DNA of 64,000 nt from Paenibacillus arenilitoris (GTDB lineage Bacteria > Bacillota > Bacilli > Paenibacillales > Paenibacillaceae): the NCBI RefSeq assembly GCF_014705655.1, contig NZ_JACXIY010000020.1, positions 62,001 through 126,000 of the forward strand, in the 5' to 3' direction. A program made the position numbers and the translations under genes. The notes under the pieces are model-generated. The model had not been told where the DNA came from, ran no database searches, and worked only from the letters and a program-made list of their open reading frames with translations. Numbering within the stretch: position 1 is the first letter of the stretch; each line of letters begins with the position of its first letter. This document shows, piece by piece, positions 16,574-25,705 of the stretch.

Positions 16574-17959
16574 TCACCAACCTTTTTCAGAATCCGAGTT
16601 GTACAAGATGCGGGAGCGAACGTCAGCTATCAAATAAAGCGTGCCTGTCACGACCCCAAGGTCTGTTTCCCCGGTTAACTGTTGTAGTTTTTGTAACGCT
16701 GCTTGCCAATTCTGTTCCACGATCAGCTCGAAGGCGCGCGCCTCCGGCTGCTGCCGCTGCATTTCCCGTACTAAATCAGCCAAAGCGGGCGCGTCTTTTT
16801 TCATCCGATAATCAGGCTCGGTCACAATAAGCGTATCCACTATTGGTAGTATATGCTTAATCACATCGCGATGATTCTTATTCTCCAGCATCCCCATCAT
16901 GAGATGCAGACGGTCGTATTTATAGGTGTTTTCGAGGGCTGCTGCCAGCGTCTCCGCGCCTTCGGGATTATGGGCTCCGTCCAGCAAAATGCGCGGCGAA
17001 CGCGAAATCATCTCCAGCCTTCCCGGCCACGCCGCTTCCTTTAAACCGTTCTCAAGCGCCTCGTCCTCGACGACGAGCGCGTTATATTGACGCAGCACCT
17101 CCAGCGTCATGACGGCGACGGCCGCGTTCGTCCGCTGATGGTCGCCGTTCAGCGTAATCGTCAGCGGCTCGATCGTCCGGAACAAGCCGTCGAACCGAAA
17201 GCTTTGCGCATCCTCTTGCACCGTTAGCGGCGTCTCGCGGAACTTCTCGCCCAGCAGGTAGAGCGTGCTGCGCTTCTCTGCGGCCGTCCGCTTAATGACC
17301 TGAACCGCTTCGGGCTGCGCAACCGCGCTGACGACCGGGATGCCGGCCTTGATAATGCCCGCCTTCTCCGCGGCGACCGCCGCGAGCGTGTCGCCGAGCC
17401 GGTCCATGTGGTCGTGGCCGATATTCGTAATGACCGAGACGACCGGATGCACGATGTTCGTCACGTCCAGCCTCCCGCCCAGCCCTGTCTCCCATACGAC
17501 GTAATCCGGGTACGTCACCTTGGCGTAGAATAGAATCGCGAGCGCCGTCGACACCTCGAACATGGTCGGCGAGCCAAGCTCCGTCTCCGCAAGCGCTTCG
17601 ACATGCGGCTTCAGCTCGTTTGCGAGCGCAAGCAGCGTTTCTTCTTCGATATCGGCCCCGTTATATTGAAACCGGTTCGTGAACTTCGAAATGTAGGGCG
17701 ACGTAAACGTGCCGACGTCGTAGCCGCTCTTCAGCAATACGCTCGTTAAAAAGGCGCAGGTCGAGCCTTTGCCGTTCGTGCCCGCGACATGTATGAACTT
17801 GAGCCGGCGGTGCGGGTTGCCGAGCCGCTCCATCAGCCGCTCGATCCTCTCGAGCCCCGGCCGGATCCCGAACGGGATCAGCCCCGTAATCCAATCTACC
17901 GCTTCCCGGTAGGTTTGCAGCGGCCCTCGGGGCCGCTGCGCGCTATTCGTTTCCGTCAT
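16574..17959 (-). CDS. folC: Folylpolyglutamate synthase / dihydrofolate synthase FolC
   Basis: The 461-residue Mur-ligase-like enzyme shows the P-loop HVAGTNGKGSTCAFL and the later motifs GLGGRLDVTNI and DGAHNPEGA. It attaches glutamate to folates, and the bifunctional form also makes dihydrofolate. The ATG at 17959 (MTETNSAQRP) has AAGAAGG upstream; 20 further codons are open but overlap the valS stop. It follows valS as in Bacillus. Confidence 0.95.
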   Translation of the reverse strand: MTETNSAQRPRGPLQTYREAVDWITGLIPFGIRPGLERIERLMERLGNPHRRLKFIHVAGTNGKGSTCAFLTSVLLKSGYDVGTFTSPYISKFTNRFQYNGADIEEETLLALANELKPHVEALAETELGSPTMFEVSTALAILFYAKVTYPDYVVWETGLGGRLDVTNIVHPVVSVITNIGHDHMDRLGDTLAAVAAEKAGIIKAGIPVVSAVAQPEAVQVIKRTAAEKRSTLYLLGEKFRETPLTVQEDAQSFRFDGLFRTIEPLTITLNGDHQRTNAAVAVMTLEVLRQYNALVVEDEALENGLKEAAWPGRLEMISRSPRILLDGAHNPEGAETLAAALENTYKYDRLHLMMGMLENKNHRDVIKHILPIVDTLIVTEPDYRMKKDAPALADLVREMQRQQPEARAFELIVEQNWQAALQKLQQLTGETDLGVVTGTLYLIADVRSRILYNSDSEKGW

Positions 17960-17990
17960 CCTTCTCGAACCTTCTTCCGTATTTGACGCG

Positions 17991-20630
17991 TTAACCGCGC
18001 AATTCCGCGATTCTGGCAAGCACTTTATCGCGTTTTTCCGCGTAATCGTTCATTTTGGCGCGTTCTTCCTCAATGACCTTGGCCGGCGCCTTCGCCACGA
18101 AGCCCTCGTTGCCGAGCTTCTTCTCGACGCGCTCGACTTCGTTGTTCAAATGCTGATGCTCCTTCTCGAGGCGCGCGATCTCCTGCGCGATGTCGATCAA
18201 GCCCGCGAGCGGCAAATACAGCTCCGCGCCCGTCACGATCGCCGTCATCGCTTTGTCCGGAGCGGCGACATGCAGACCGGTTACAAGCATCGAGGTGCCG
18301 CAGAACCGCTTGATGAACTCTTCGTTGCGGGAGAGGATGGCCGCTTCCGCTTCGCCGGCCGGCTTGATCAGCAGCTCGATTTTTTTGCTCATCGGCACGT
18401 TCACCTCGGCGCGGATATTGCGGACCGCGCGGATCATGTCCATGAGCAGTTCCATCTCCTTGACGGCTTCCGGCGCTTCAAGCGCCGCGTCGTACTTCGG
18501 CCACTGCGCAAGCGTAATCGTCTCGCCCTCATGCGGCAGATGCTGCCAAATTTCTTCGCTGATGTACGGCATGAACGGGTGGATCAGGCGCTGCGTCCGG
18601 TCGAGGACGTACGCGAGCACCGACTGGGTCGCCTTCTTCGCCGCCTCGTCCGTGCCGTACAGGCTGAGCTTGGCGAATTCGATGTACCAGTCGCACAGAT
18701 CATCCCAAATAAAGTTATAGAGCAAGCGGCCAGTCTCGCCGAACTCGTAGCCGTCGATCAGGCGCGTGACGTCGCGGACCGTTTCGTTCAGCCGGTGCAG
18801 AATCCAGCGATCCGCCGTTCCGAGGCCCACCGTAATATCGATGTCCTTCGCTTCCACGCCTTCGAGATTCATGAGCGCGAAGCGCGAGGCGTTCCAAATT
18901 TTGTTCGCGAAGTTCCGCGCCTGCTCGACCTTCTCCCAGCGGAAGCGCAGATCTTGGCCCGGCGTGCTGCCGGTCGATATCATATAGCGCATCGCGTCGG
19001 CGCCGTACTTCTCAATGACGTCGAGCGGATCGACGCCGTTGCCGAGCGATTTGGACATTTTGCGTCCTTCCGCATCGCGCACGAGGCCGTGGATGAGCAC
19101 GTCCTTGAACGGCTTCTCGCCCGTAAATTCGAGCGCCGTGAAGATCATGCGCGCCACCCAGAAATAAATGATATCGTAGCCGGTAACGAGCACGTCCGTC
19201 GGGTAATAGCGCTTCAGGTCATCCGTCCGGTCCGGCCAGCCGAGCGTCGAGAACGGCCACAGCGCGGAGCTGAACCACGTATCGAGCACATCGTTGTCCT
19301 GACGGAGATGATCGCCCGTCAAATCGTCGCGCGATACATGCGTTTCGCCGGTATTCTCGTCATACCAGGCCGGGATGCGGTGCCCCCACCAGAGCTGCCG
19401 GGAAATGCACCAGTCGCGAACGTTCTCGATCCAGTTCAAATAAATTTTCTCGAAGCGCTCCGGCACGAATTGCACGCCTTTGCCTTCCTTCTGCGCGGCG
19501 ATCGCCGCTTCCGCGAGAGGCTTCATCGCCACGAACCATTGCGTCGACAAGTACGGCTCGACGACGGCGCCGCTCCGCTCGCTGTGGCCGACCTGATGAA
19601 CGTGGTCCTCGATGCGGACGCAGACGCCCTGCTCCTGCAAATCCTTCATGAGCGCCTTGCGGCATTCCGCGCGGTCCATGCCCCGATACGGGCCGGCTTC
19701 CGCGTTCATCGTGCCGGACTCATCCATCACGATGATTTGCGGCAGATCGTGGCGCTGGCCGACCTCGAAGTCGTTCGGATCGTGTGCCGGGGTAATTTTC
19801 ACCGCGCCGGAGCCGAACTCCTTCTCGACGTACTCGTCGGCGATAATCGGTATTTCGCGACCGACGACAGGCAGTACGATCATTTGGCCGATCAAGTGCT
19901 TGTAGCGCTCATCCTCCGGATGTACGGCGACGGCCGTATCGCCGAGCATCGTCTCCGGTCGGGTCGTCGCCACCGTAATGTAACCGGAGCCGTCTTTCAG
20001 CGGATATTGCAGATGATACAAGTGGCCGTTCACTTCCTTGTACTCCACTTCGATATCGGAAAGCGCCGTGCGCGCGGCCGGATCCCAGTTGATGATTTTT
20101 TTGCCGCGGTAGATGAGCCCCTTCTCGTACAAGCGGACGAATACTTCGCGGACGGCTTTCGAGAGCCCTTCGTCAAGCGTGAACCGCTCGCGCGAATAGT
20201 CGAGGGACAGCCCCATCTTGGCCCACTGCTCGCGAATCGTGTCCGCGTACTCGTCCTTCCACTCCCACACCTTCTCAAGGAACGCCTCGCGCCCCAAGTC
20301 GTGGCGGGTCACGCCCTGCTCGCGCAGCTTCTGCTCGACCTTGGTCTGCGTCGCGATGCCGGCATGGTCCGTGCCCGGCAGCCATAACGCGTCATAGCCC
20401 TGCATCCGCTTCGCGCGGATCAGAATATCCTGCAGCGTAAAGTCGAGCGCGTGCCCGATGTGCAGCATGCCCGTCACGTTCGGCGGCGGGATGACGATCG
20501 TATATGGCTCGGCGTCCGGCCTCGCGCCCGCTTTGAAATAATTGCCCTTCATCCAATAATCGTACCATTTTTGCTCGGCTGCCTTCGGATCGTAGGTCGT
20601 CGGCATCCCCGTCGTTTGATTTTCTGACAT
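17991..20630 (-). CDS. valS: Valyl-tRNA synthetase
   Basis: The 879-residue class Ia synthetase carries the HIGH motif in PPPNVTGMLHIGHALDFTLQ, the KMSKS motif in GRKMSKSLGNG and the C-terminal coiled coil (LEKEHQHLNNEVERVEKKLG). An editing domain is present in the middle (TTRPETMLGDTAV). The ATG at 20630 (MSENQTTGMP) has GGAGG 9 nt upstream. It is controlled by the T-box leader described separately. Confidence 0.97.
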   Translation of the reverse strand: MSENQTTGMPTTYDPKAAEQKWYDYWMKGNYFKAGARPDAEPYTIVIPPPNVTGMLHIGHALDFTLQDILIRAKRMQGYDALWLPGTDHAGIATQTKVEQKLREQGVTRHDLGREAFLEKVWEWKDEYADTIREQWAKMGLSLDYSRERFTLDEGLSKAVREVFVRLYEKGLIYRGKKIINWDPAARTALSDIEVEYKEVNGHLYHLQYPLKDGSGYITVATTRPETMLGDTAVAVHPEDERYKHLIGQMIVLPVVGREIPIIADEYVEKEFGSGAVKITPAHDPNDFEVGQRHDLPQIIVMDESGTMNAEAGPYRGMDRAECRKALMKDLQEQGVCVRIEDHVHQVGHSERSGAVVEPYLSTQWFVAMKPLAEAAIAAQKEGKGVQFVPERFEKIYLNWIENVRDWCISRQLWWGHRIPAWYDENTGETHVSRDDLTGDHLRQDNDVLDTWFSSALWPFSTLGWPDRTDDLKRYYPTDVLVTGYDIIYFWVARMIFTALEFTGEKPFKDVLIHGLVRDAEGRKMSKSLGNGVDPLDVIEKYGADAMRYMISTGSTPGQDLRFRWEKVEQARNFANKIWNASRFALMNLEGVEAKDIDITVGLGTADRWILHRLNETVRDVTRLIDGYEFGETGRLLYNFIWDDLCDWYIEFAKLSLYGTDEAAKKATQSVLAYVLDRTQRLIHPFMPYISEEIWQHLPHEGETITLAQWPKYDAALEAPEAVKEMELLMDMIRAVRNIRAEVNVPMSKKIELLIKPAGEAEAAILSRNEEFIKRFCGTSMLVTGLHVAAPDKAMTAIVTGAELYLPLAGLIDIAQEIARLEKEHQHLNNEVERVEKKLGNEGFVAKAPAKVIEEERAKMNDYAEKRDKVLARIAELRG

Positions 20631-20654
20631 TCGCTCCATCCTCCACATTGAGAT

Positions 20655-20935
20655 CTTCAACATGCAAAAAAACCTTCCGCCCTTAGCATAAAGGACGAAA
20701 GGTTCAGCTTCCGTGGTACCACCTTTGTTCCGCGCGAACCGCATTCGCGCGACACTCGAACAGATAACGGCTGCTGCCGGCCCGGCTTAATCGGGGCATC
20801 GGCCGCTCCCGCTTGGTCCGGGCAACTCCGGGGCGACCCGTAGCAGTTCTCTCCTGCGGAACCTCTCAGCGTTACGGTTCCGCTCTCTGAAGGCATCGCT
20901 GCGTACTAATCCCCTTCATTGTCGTTAAATTACCT
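20655..20935 (-). promoter_or_regulatory. T-box riboswitch of valS
   Basis: The minus strand carries the T-box antiterminator sequence AGGTGGTACCACGG (20724-20711), the typical start of stem I (AATGAAGGGGATTAGTACG near 20922) and the terminator (stem 20671-20704 followed by seven T). Uncharged tRNA-Val would favour antitermination. I could not place the specifier codon with confidence, so valine specificity is taken from the gene. Confidence 0.9.
20664..20704 (-). terminator. T-box-controlled terminator hairpin
   Basis: The stem AACCTTTCGTCCTT / AAGGGCGGAAGGTT (20704-20671 on the minus strand) is followed by seven T. It competes with the antiterminator that contains TGGTACCACGG. Confidence 0.88.
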
Positions 20936-20946
20936 ATATATGCTTA

Positions 20947-20975
20947 ATCATACCTTTCTTCAAGGGCGGAGTCAA
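20947..20975 (-). promoter_or_regulatory. Sigma-A promoter of valS
   Basis: TTGACT (20975-20970), 17 nt, TATGAT (20952-20947) on the minus strand, directly upstream of the T-box. Confidence 0.75.
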
Positions 20976-20995
20976 CCGGGCGAACGGTACAAACA

Positions 20996-21035
20996 AAAAG
21001 CCCCCGCCGCTCCTAATGAAGAGAGGCGGGGGCTT
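20996..21035 (-). terminator. Terminator after spoVID
   Basis: A 9-bp stem GCCCCCGCC / GGCGGGGGC (21000-21008 with 21025-21033), followed on the minus strand by TTTTTGTTTG. It separates spoVID from the valS promoter. Confidence 0.85.
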
Positions 21036-21051
21036 CCCCGGAAACGGACGG

Positions 21052-22287
21052 TTACGGAATGTACAAAAGTCTGCCTTCCGATACGTCCGATTCCTCCAAA
21101 CGGTTGTAGATCAATATTTCGCGAGGATTCAAGCTGTAGCGCGTGGCGATTGCTTCCAGCGTCTCGTCCCTCTGGACGATGCACATCCGGATTTTGCGGA
21201 ACTCCCTCTCCTCCGACTGCTTGCCGAGGAACAGCGTTTTCCACTCGATTTCGTCGCCCGACGGCTCCCGGACTTCGGCCTGCTCCTGCCGGGCCGTCTC
21301 CTCCGCCGCCTGTCTGGCCGCCTGCTCGCGCCGGCTCGTTTGAAGCAGCGTCTGGAAGCCGACGTTCACGCCTTGGCCGCCTTCGTTCTCGGGCTGCTTG
21401 ACGTTTAGCGCAATACGCAGCTCCTGCTTCTCCGGCTCCAGCTCAGGCTCCGCTTCCTGCTCCTGCTGCAGCTCGAAATACGAAGGAGCTTGCGGGATTT
21501 GGTCCTCATCCTGCGATCGCTCCGTCTCGGGCTCCTGCTGCGCTTCTTCCGCGAACGGGGATGAAGCGGAGAGCCAGCTGTCGGCCTCCGGCTGCTCGCC
21601 TGTAGCCTCGTTCGCGCGTTCCTCCTCGCCGTTCTGCTCGCGCTGCTGGGGAGGTGATGCAAATAGCTGCGAGGACGACCATACGGTTTCCGGCGAGGCG
21701 GACGAGATCGTCACCGCGGCCTCATCCGCTTCGCGCTGGCTTTCGAGATCAACGAAGCTCTCGCTTTCGGCTTCGGTCTCCTCGGGTATGTAAGCCGCTT
21801 CCTCATATGCCGGTTCCCGGCCGGACGCCTCCGTCTGCCTTTCGTCGAATGCTTCGCGCTCGTGCACGACCGTGAACGGCTCTTCCCGCCATACTTCATC
21901 TTCATCCTGTTCCTGGATAGGCTGCGCCGAGATGCCGCGCAAGGAAAGCACGCCGGTAATGTTCAGCGTTCGGGCGGACAACAGATCGACGTCAAAGTTA
22001 TCGATTTCGATCGATATATCGTCCAGCCTCGAAATCCGGTTCATCGGCAGCGTAATCTCGACCGGAATCCAATGCTCCAGCGCCAGCGGAGATTCGCTTT
22101 CTTTCTGCCCCCGGTATACCCCGCTTAGAAGCAGCTGTCCTTTAAGTACCGCATGGTCGCCTTGGTCGATGACTTGAATGCGAGGGACAAGCTCGATTTC
22201 CTCCAGCTCGTCGATCGCCGCGACGTCGTCCGGCAAATGGACGCGCTCATAGACGTCAAACCGCAGTCCGTTCGTTTGATCAGACAC
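21052..22287 (-). CDS. spoVID: Spore-coat assembly protein SpoVID-like, with LysM domain
   Basis: The 411-residue acidic protein has an N-terminal SpoVID-type beta-rich region (residues about 1-140, HLPDDVAAIDELEEIELVPR onward), a long Glu/Gln/Ser-rich linker and a C-terminal LysM motif (RDETLEAIATRYSLNPREIL, then SEGRLLYIP). SpoVID drives encasement of the spore by the coat. The start is GTG at 22287 with GGGAGG 8 nt upstream. The Bacillus gene ysxE that usually separates spoVID from valS is missing here. Confidence 0.85.
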   Translation of the reverse strand: MSDQTNGLRFDVYERVHLPDDVAAIDELEEIELVPRIQVIDQGDHAVLKGQLLLSGVYRGQKESESPLALEHWIPVEITLPMNRISRLDDISIEIDNFDVDLLSARTLNITGVLSLRGISAQPIQEQDEDEVWREEPFTVVHEREAFDERQTEASGREPAYEEAAYIPEETEAESESFVDLESQREADEAAVTISSASPETVWSSSQLFASPPQQREQNGEEERANEATGEQPEADSWLSASSPFAEEAQQEPETERSQDEDQIPQAPSYFELQQEQEAEPELEPEKQELRIALNVKQPENEGGQGVNVGFQTLLQTSRREQAARQAAEETARQEQAEVREPSGDEIEWKTLFLGKQSEEREFRKIRMCIVQRDETLEAIATRYSLNPREILIYNRLEESDVSEGRLLYIP

Positions 22288-22376
22288 GCCACATTCCTCC
22301 CTTCTCGTACTGAATGCTTGGGCTAACGTTACATTCACTACTTATCTATATGGTAGGATGGGCAGGAGCATGACTA

Positions 22377-23384
22377 TCATTTTGAACGGCGGATCGCGCT
22401 GCGCGCCAGCTTCTCGAGCCAGTCCGGCCAGGGAGCCCGCGCCTCCATTGAGGCGTTTGTCCATGGATGGGGAAAAAGCAGCTTCTCGCCGTGCAGCGCC
22501 TGATGCGGCAGCACGCGGGAATCGCCGCCATACAGCGCGTCTCCGAGGAGGGGATGGCCGATATGGCTCATATGCACCCGAATTTGATGCGTCCGGCCGG
22601 TTTCCAGCTTCACCCTTACGATCGTGAACTGCCGTCCGTCCGCGATCGCTTCGTAATGCGACACCGCAGGCTCGCCGCCGGCCGAGACGCGCCGCCTGGC
22701 GCGGTGATGCCGGTCCTTGCCGATGGGCAGGTCGATCTTCCCCGCAGCCTTGGCGAGGCGGCCTTGCACGACCGCGACGTAATGCCGGTCGATGCGCTTC
22801 AGCCGCATCGCTTCGTCCAACCTCCACTGGGCCAGATCGTTTTTGGCGTACAGAACCGGACCCGACGTATCGTCATCGAGCCGGTGGACGTGGCGAATCG
22901 TTAACGGATCGCCTTTCTCCAGCATGTGCCTCGCCGCGGCCTCGCCCAGCGTCCCCCGCTGTCCCGGAGAGGATTCGTGAACGGGCATGCCGGCCGGCTT
23001 GTGCAGCACGAGGCAGAAATCGTCCTCGTGCAATACGTCCGGCGCCGCCGACCGGGAAGGCTGGAGCGCCATCCGGTAAATCGGATCCGCCTTCGGATCC
23101 AGAGGAGGAAAGGCGAGCAGCCTCAGCTTGTCCCCGTTCCATCCGATGCCGCCTATCGAAAACAGCCGGTTAATCCACTTCGCCGGAAACAATGAACGGG
23201 CCAGCAGCCACTGCCGCACTTCATGCGGATGGCTGCCGGCCCGAAGCGGGACTGTCTCCGGCCGCTCAGCCGGAGCCCCGGTCCCGCTTGATTCTTCGGT
23301 CTCCGCGACGGAGCCGGCAACGAGGCTCGGCCAATCCAGCTCGAGCCATCGACCGCTTCGCTTCGCTTCCCCGAGCATCGTCAT
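22377..23384 (-). CDS. RluA-family RNA pseudouridine synthase
   Basis: The 335-residue protein has about 110 N-terminal residues with an S4-like element, then the catalytic domain with the signature HRLDDDTSGPVLYAKND holding the catalytic Asp, and GRTHQIRVHMSHIGHPLLGD. It isomerises uridines in rRNA or tRNA; the target cannot be told from sequence. It follows hemL by 9 bp, so it may be the last gene of the hem transcript. Confidence 0.9.
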   Translation of the reverse strand: MTMLGEAKRSGRWLELDWPSLVAGSVAETEESSGTGAPAERPETVPLRAGSHPHEVRQWLLARSLFPAKWINRLFSIGGIGWNGDKLRLLAFPPLDPKADPIYRMALQPSRSAAPDVLHEDDFCLVLHKPAGMPVHESSPGQRGTLGEAAARHMLEKGDPLTIRHVHRLDDDTSGPVLYAKNDLAQWRLDEAMRLKRIDRHYVAVVQGRLAKAAGKIDLPIGKDRHHRARRRVSAGGEPAVSHYEAIADGRQFTIVRVKLETGRTHQIRVHMSHIGHPLLGDALYGGDSRVLPHQALHGEKLLFPHPWTNASMEARAPWPDWLEKLARSAIRRSK

Positions 23385-23393
23385 GCGCCCGTC

Positions 23394-24695
23394 CTACAGC
23401 CGGGCGAGCGCTCGATCGTGGGCTTCGATCGTCGCGTCGATATCCTCGTTCGTATGAACCGCCGAGACGAACATCCCTTCGAACTGCGAAGGCGCGATGC
23501 TGACGCCGAGGTCGAGCATCGCGGCGAAATAAGCCTTGAACCGCTCGAGATCGGATGTTTTGGCCGTCTCGTAATTGATGACGAACGTATCCGTGAAGAA
23601 CGGGCATACCATCGAGCCGACGCGGTTGATCGTGCTTGCGATTCCGTGCTTGCGGGCATTCGCCTCGAAGCCGAGCTGCAGCCTGACCGCTTGCCGCTCC
23701 AGCTGCTCGTAAGTCTCGGGCGTAAGCAGCTTAAGCGTCGTGTAGCCGGCCGCCATCGCGAGCGGGTTGCCCGATAGCGTGCCCGCCTGATAGATCGGGC
23801 CGCTCGGCGCGATCAGCTCCATCAGCTCGCGCTTGCCGCCGTAAGCGCCGACCGGCAGTCCGCCGCCGATGACTTTGCCGAAGCACGTCAAATCCGGCGC
23901 GATGCCGTATAAGCCCTGAGCGCAGCTGTAACCTACGCGGAAGCCGGTCATGACCTCGTCGAAGATGAGCACGCTGCCGTACTGGGCCGTAATGTCGCGA
24001 AGGCCCTGCAGGAAGCCGGGAAGCGGCGGGACGACGCCCATGTTGCCCGCCACGGGCTCGACGATGACGCATGCGATCTCTTCTCCGAACTTCTCGAAAG
24101 CCAGCTCTACCGATTCGAGGTCGTTATACGGCACCGTAATCGTATTTGAAGCGACGTGCTCCGGTACGCCCGGGCTGTCGGGCAAGCCCAGCGTCGCCAC
24201 GCCCGAACCCGCTTTGATAAGCAAACTGTCCGCATGCCCGTGGTAAGAGCCTTCGAATTTTAAAATTTTGCTCCGCTTCGTGTAGCCGCGAGCGAGCCGA
24301 AGCGCGCTCATCGTCGCTTCCGTGCCGGAATTCACCATCCGCACGATTTCCACGGACGGCACCCGTTCGATGACAAGCTCGGCCATTGCCGTCTCCAGCT
24401 CCGTCGGAGCGCCGAAGCTCGTTCCCTTCTCGGCCGTCCGCTTGATCGCATCGATAACCTCCGGATGGGCATGCCCCATAATAAGCGGTCCCCACGATGC
24501 GACGTAATCGATGTAGCCGTTACCGTCGATATCGTAAATGCGGCTGCCTTCCCCGCGGTCCATATAGACCGGATTCAAGCCGACCGATTTGAACGCCCGC
24601 ACCGGGGAGTTCACGCCGCCCGGCATGACCTGCTTCGCTCTGGCGAACGCCGCTACCGAGCGCTCGTTATTTTTCAGGTTCGATTGTCCGCTCAT
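23394..24695 (-). CDS. hemL: Glutamate-1-semialdehyde 2,1-aminomutase
   Basis: The 433-residue PLP enzyme has the class III aminotransferase signature (LIFDEVMTGFRVGYSCAQG) and the Schiff-base lysine in TCFGKVIGGGLPVGAYGG. It converts glutamate-1-semialdehyde, made by HemA, to 5-aminolevulinate. It starts 4 bp after hemB, with GAGGAGA about 10 nt upstream, which fits the B-L end of the operon. Confidence 0.97.
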   Translation of the reverse strand: MSGQSNLKNNERSVAAFARAKQVMPGGVNSPVRAFKSVGLNPVYMDRGEGSRIYDIDGNGYIDYVASWGPLIMGHAHPEVIDAIKRTAEKGTSFGAPTELETAMAELVIERVPSVEIVRMVNSGTEATMSALRLARGYTKRSKILKFEGSYHGHADSLLIKAGSGVATLGLPDSPGVPEHVASNTITVPYNDLESVELAFEKFGEEIACVIVEPVAGNMGVVPPLPGFLQGLRDITAQYGSVLIFDEVMTGFRVGYSCAQGLYGIAPDLTCFGKVIGGGLPVGAYGGKRELMELIAPSGPIYQAGTLSGNPLAMAAGYTTLKLLTPETYEQLERQAVRLQLGFEANARKHGIASTINRVGSMVCPFFTDTFVINYETAKTSDLERFKAYFAAMLDLGVSIAPSQFEGMFVSAVHTNEDIDATIEAHDRALARL

Positions 24696-24699
24696 CCTT

Positions 24700-25698
24700 T
24701 TATCCGTCTCCTCTCAGCCAACGGGCCGCGTCCTTCGCATGGTAAGTGATGATCAGGTCGGCGCCCGCGCGCTTCATGCCGGTCAGCGTCTCGAGCACGA
24801 TGGCGCGTTCGTCGATCCAGCCGTTTGCCGCCGCCGCCTTCACCATCGAATATTCGGCGCTGACGTTGTAGGCGGCGACAGGCAGATTATACCGGTCCTT
24901 AAGCAGACGAATAACGTCCATATAAGCAAGCGCCGGCTTCACCATCAGCATGTCCGCGCCTTCGGCGATATCGGATTCGGCTTCGCGCAGCGCTTCGCGC
25001 ACGTTGGCCGGATCCATCTGGTACGTCTTCCGGTCGCCGAACTGCGGCGCGGAATGCGCCGCATCGCGGAACGGCCCGTAATAGGACGACGCGTACTTCA
25101 CCGAATAGGACAGGATCGGCACGTCGCCGAAGCCCGCATCGTCAAGCCCGTCGCGAATGGCGAGCACGAAGCCGTCCATCATATTGGAAGGCGCGATAAC
25201 ATCCGCGCCCGCTTCGGCTTGGGATACCGCCGTTTGAACGAGCAGGTCGAGCGAGGAATCGTTGTCCACTTCGGCGGCGCCCGTCGCTTCATGCACGTGT
25301 ACGATGCCGCAATGGCCGTGATCGGTGAATTGGCACAAGCAGGTATCCGCGATGACGACAAGCTCCGGCGCCCATTTCTTGACCGCTCTTATCGCCTGCT
25401 GCACGATGCCGTTCGCGTCGTACGCCGACGTGCCGAAGGCGTCCTTATGCTCGGGAATGCCGAAGAGCAGCACCGATTGAATGCCGGCCGCGACGACATC
25501 CCGAATTTCCTCCTCCAGCAAGTCCAGCGAGAAATGGTACACCCCCGGCATCGACGGGATTTCTTCTTTGATCTGTTCGCCGTGCGTTACAAAAATCGGA
25601 TAAATAAAATCGTCAGCGCTGAGCACCGTTTCTCTTACCAGGCTCCGAAGCGCCGCCGTTCTGCGCAATCTGCGGTTTCTAACCGTCGGGAAACTCAT
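24700..25698 (-). CDS. hemB: Porphobilinogen synthase (delta-aminolevulinate dehydratase)
   Basis: The 332-residue enzyme condenses two 5-aminolevulinates. The Zn-cysteine segment is visible (VIADTCLCQFTDHGHCG), as are the active-site lysine regions MLMVKPALAY and PVAAYNVSAEY. The ATG at 25698 (MSFPTVRNRR) follows AGGAAGGATGAGG; 17 further codons are open upstream but overlap the preceding gene. It begins 7 bp after cobA/hemD. Confidence 0.97.
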   Translation of the reverse strand: MSFPTVRNRRLRRTAALRSLVRETVLSADDFIYPIFVTHGEQIKEEIPSMPGVYHFSLDLLEEEIRDVVAAGIQSVLLFGIPEHKDAFGTSAYDANGIVQQAIRAVKKWAPELVVIADTCLCQFTDHGHCGIVHVHEATGAAEVDNDSSLDLLVQTAVSQAEAGADVIAPSNMMDGFVLAIRDGLDDAGFGDVPILSYSVKYASSYYGPFRDAAHSAPQFGDRKTYQMDPANVREALREAESDIAEGADMLMVKPALAYMDVIRLLKDRYNLPVAAYNVSAEYSMVKAAAANGWIDERAIVLETLTGMKRAGADLIITYHAKDAARWLRGDG

Positions 25699-25705
25699 CT
25701 GTTCC

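Noticed and set aside
18150..20387. 745-codon open frame antisense to valS
   Set aside because: It is a GC-driven shadow of valS: arginine-rich, without domains, and the valS frame has full motifs.
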